A DNA stretch of 54,900 nucleotides. Source: JAFLBI01 sp964616465 (GTDB lineage: Bacteria; Bacteroidota; Bacteroidia; Chitinophagales; Chitinophagaceae). The position numbers and the translations under genes were made by a program. The notes under the pieces are model-generated. The model had not been told where the DNA came from and did not search any database. It worked only from the letters and a program-made list of their open reading frames with translations. Below, in pieces: positions 54,210 through 54,900 of this stretch (its first letter is position 1; each line of letters begins with the position of its first letter). The stretch covers positions 1 to 54,900 of the forward strand of contig CAZTTO010000021.1 of NCBI GenBank assembly GCA_964616465.1. The letters are read 5' to 3'.

Positions 54210-54279
54210 GCGGTTGGGTAAAATTAAATGTGCTACAAAAGCGTTGGCTTGTGTGTCGGCTTGTAGCTCTTTTAATTTT
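54210..54279. repeat. Hairpin and direct repeat at the 5' side of the RM genes
   Basis: AAAATTAAATGTGCTACAA (54220-54238) pairs with TTGTAGCTCTTTTAATTTT (54261-54279), with three adjacent mismatches and a 22-nt loop. 54210-54249 is the counterpart of 50585-50625. 54097-54209 has no gene. Confidence 0.7.
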
Positions 54280-54350
54280 ACGAAGCGGTGGCAATTTTCG
54301 TCTTTTTGTCGGAATGTTGAATGTTTGTAGGGTGTTCGTTAGGGTTGCAG

Positions 54351-54666
54351 ATAACTCATTAATATATGTAATAACAATTGTAACTGTATCGAAGAGATAT
54401 CATATATATCAATAAGTTAGTTCTGTACGAATTTAATTATTTATTAGAACAATACAATCCTAAGAATTAGTAATCATATAAGAGAATAAAAAAGACCCCT
54501 GCGCGTAGGAAACAGGCAAATGCCAGGAAAGCTGAGCTATAAGCGAAGCTCTGGCTTTTGCTGAGCGGAGCCGCAGGATGCCGACGGAATGAAGCTGCGC
54601 TGAAGCGAAGCGGAAGTTAGCAGCGAATGAGGAAGGCTGCCTGCGGCGGGAGAAGAAGTTTGTAAC
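54351..54666 (-). promoter_or_regulatory. Cassette 5' module, copy 4 (GC-rich plus AT-rich)
   Basis: AT-rich part 54351-54479, a unique 20-bp bridge, then GC-rich part 54501-54666, starting again GCGCGTAGGAAACAGG. The minus strand has ATTG-N19-TAAATTCG. The XRE start codon is about 255 bp downstream, because the hairpin at 54210-54279 lies between. Confidence 0.65.
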
Positions 54667-54856
54667 GTTCGAGTATTTGCGATAGGCAGGGAATTTTTCG
54701 TTCCGTATGCTTGGTACAAATGCTTAATTTTTGTTTTGAGTTGAAGTTACAGTCTTTGCTTAATGCTTAACTGTCGCCCCTGAACTTTTGTTGATTTGTA
54801 TTCTGCTGTTAATGGCTTTTACCTAAAACCCTGCTTTTGCAAATACTTTGTTAGCT
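54662..54856 (-). repeat. attC-like site A6
   Basis: AAC (54664-54666) and GTTAGCT (54850-54856) are the ends. AGTATTTGC (54672-54680) pairs with GCAAATACT (54839-54847), and GCAGGG (54686-54691) with CCCTGC (54829-54834), with spacers of 5 and 4 nt. The arms are very similar to those of A2. The gene that owns this site lies beyond the window. Confidence 0.75.
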
Positions 54857-54900
54857 GTTCGCCCATCTTTTTTTGTTTTGAAATTTTTAGTAATTGTCAA

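Larger units (their letters stand above)
41509..54856 (-). mobile_element. Integron-like gene cassette array (no integrase in window)
   Basis: Genes all read on the minus strand. Six long imperfect inverted repeats that begin with AAC and end with GTT (on the minus strand) sit at the 3' ends of the genes at 43292, 44792, 45903, 48189 and 50624, and one beyond the window. Both L-type inner stems are present in each. Three cassettes open with the same 5' module, and a partial copy closes the array. The pattern is that of integron cassettes (gene plus attC) and would be classed as attC cluster lacking integrase unless an intI gene lies beyond 54.9 kb. Confidence 0.65.

Noticed and set aside
42989..54666. 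Open frames of 60-82 codons inside the four 165-bp repeats (for example 54537-54719, 47864-48112, 42978-43196, minus strand)
   Set aside because: They are in repeated non-coding DNA that begins at the cassette junction, the reading frames differ in start and end among copies, and no ribosome binding site is conserved.

Overview
The window looks like a chromosome segment of a Bacteroidota bacterium, most likely Chitinophagaceae-like. The evidence is the 16S 5' end, promoters of the TTTG-N19-TAnnTTTG type, a lemA-TPM-TPM operon, RHS proteins with the Bacteroidota N-terminal style, and many small signal peptides ending in AQ. Genus cannot be fixed without a search.

Layout. 1-500: 5' end of a minus-strand 16S gene with three tandem upstream promoters. 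0.7-10.4 kb: core genes (truA, an M1 aminopeptidase, two TPM proteins, lemA, gap-pgk) interrupted at 4.9-6.1 kb by three 253-bp tandem repeats lying between two identical terminator hairpins. 10.5 kb: tRNA-Glu with its promoter and terminator. 10.8-22.8 kb: minus-strand genes for exported or membrane proteins (S41 peptidase, a lipoprotein sharing its N-terminal domain, DoxX, TlpA-like thioredoxin, a two-domain serine hydrolase, esterase, second serine hydrolase) with AraC- and Crp-type regulators. 23.0-30.2 kb: an accessory island bounded by about 100-bp direct repeats, the left one a decayed copy of the right. It holds three tandem paralogous membrane proteins, a DUF6876-like gene, a tRNA-Ser 3' fragment, and a plus-strand set of nuclease, DUF5675 and small membrane proteins. 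30.5-41.4 kb: hairpins, then a five-gene RHS locus with a divergent orphan response regulator.

41.5-54.9 kb is the most unusual region. It resembles a gene-cassette array of the integron type with no integrase in the window. Six long imperfect inverted repeats (attC-like, each bounded by AAC...GTT, one degenerate) follow the 3' ends of successive minus-strand genes or gene pairs. The cassettes carry a small membrane protein plus DUF3667, an unknown 311-aa protein, a DUF262/AlbA_2 protein, a KAP P-loop NTPase, and a single-chain restriction-modification-specificity protein with an XRE controller. Three cassettes open with a shared module of about 310-320 bp (a GC-rich 165-bp repeat plus an AT-rich 140-bp segment with a candidate promoter). 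A fourth copy of the GC-rich part sits at the array end. The two cassettes without the module have the gene starting 20-30 bp after the recombination point, so they are probably transcribed from the module-bearing cassette in front. The inferred picture is a recombining array of anti-phage or stress genes in which some cassettes bring their own promoter.
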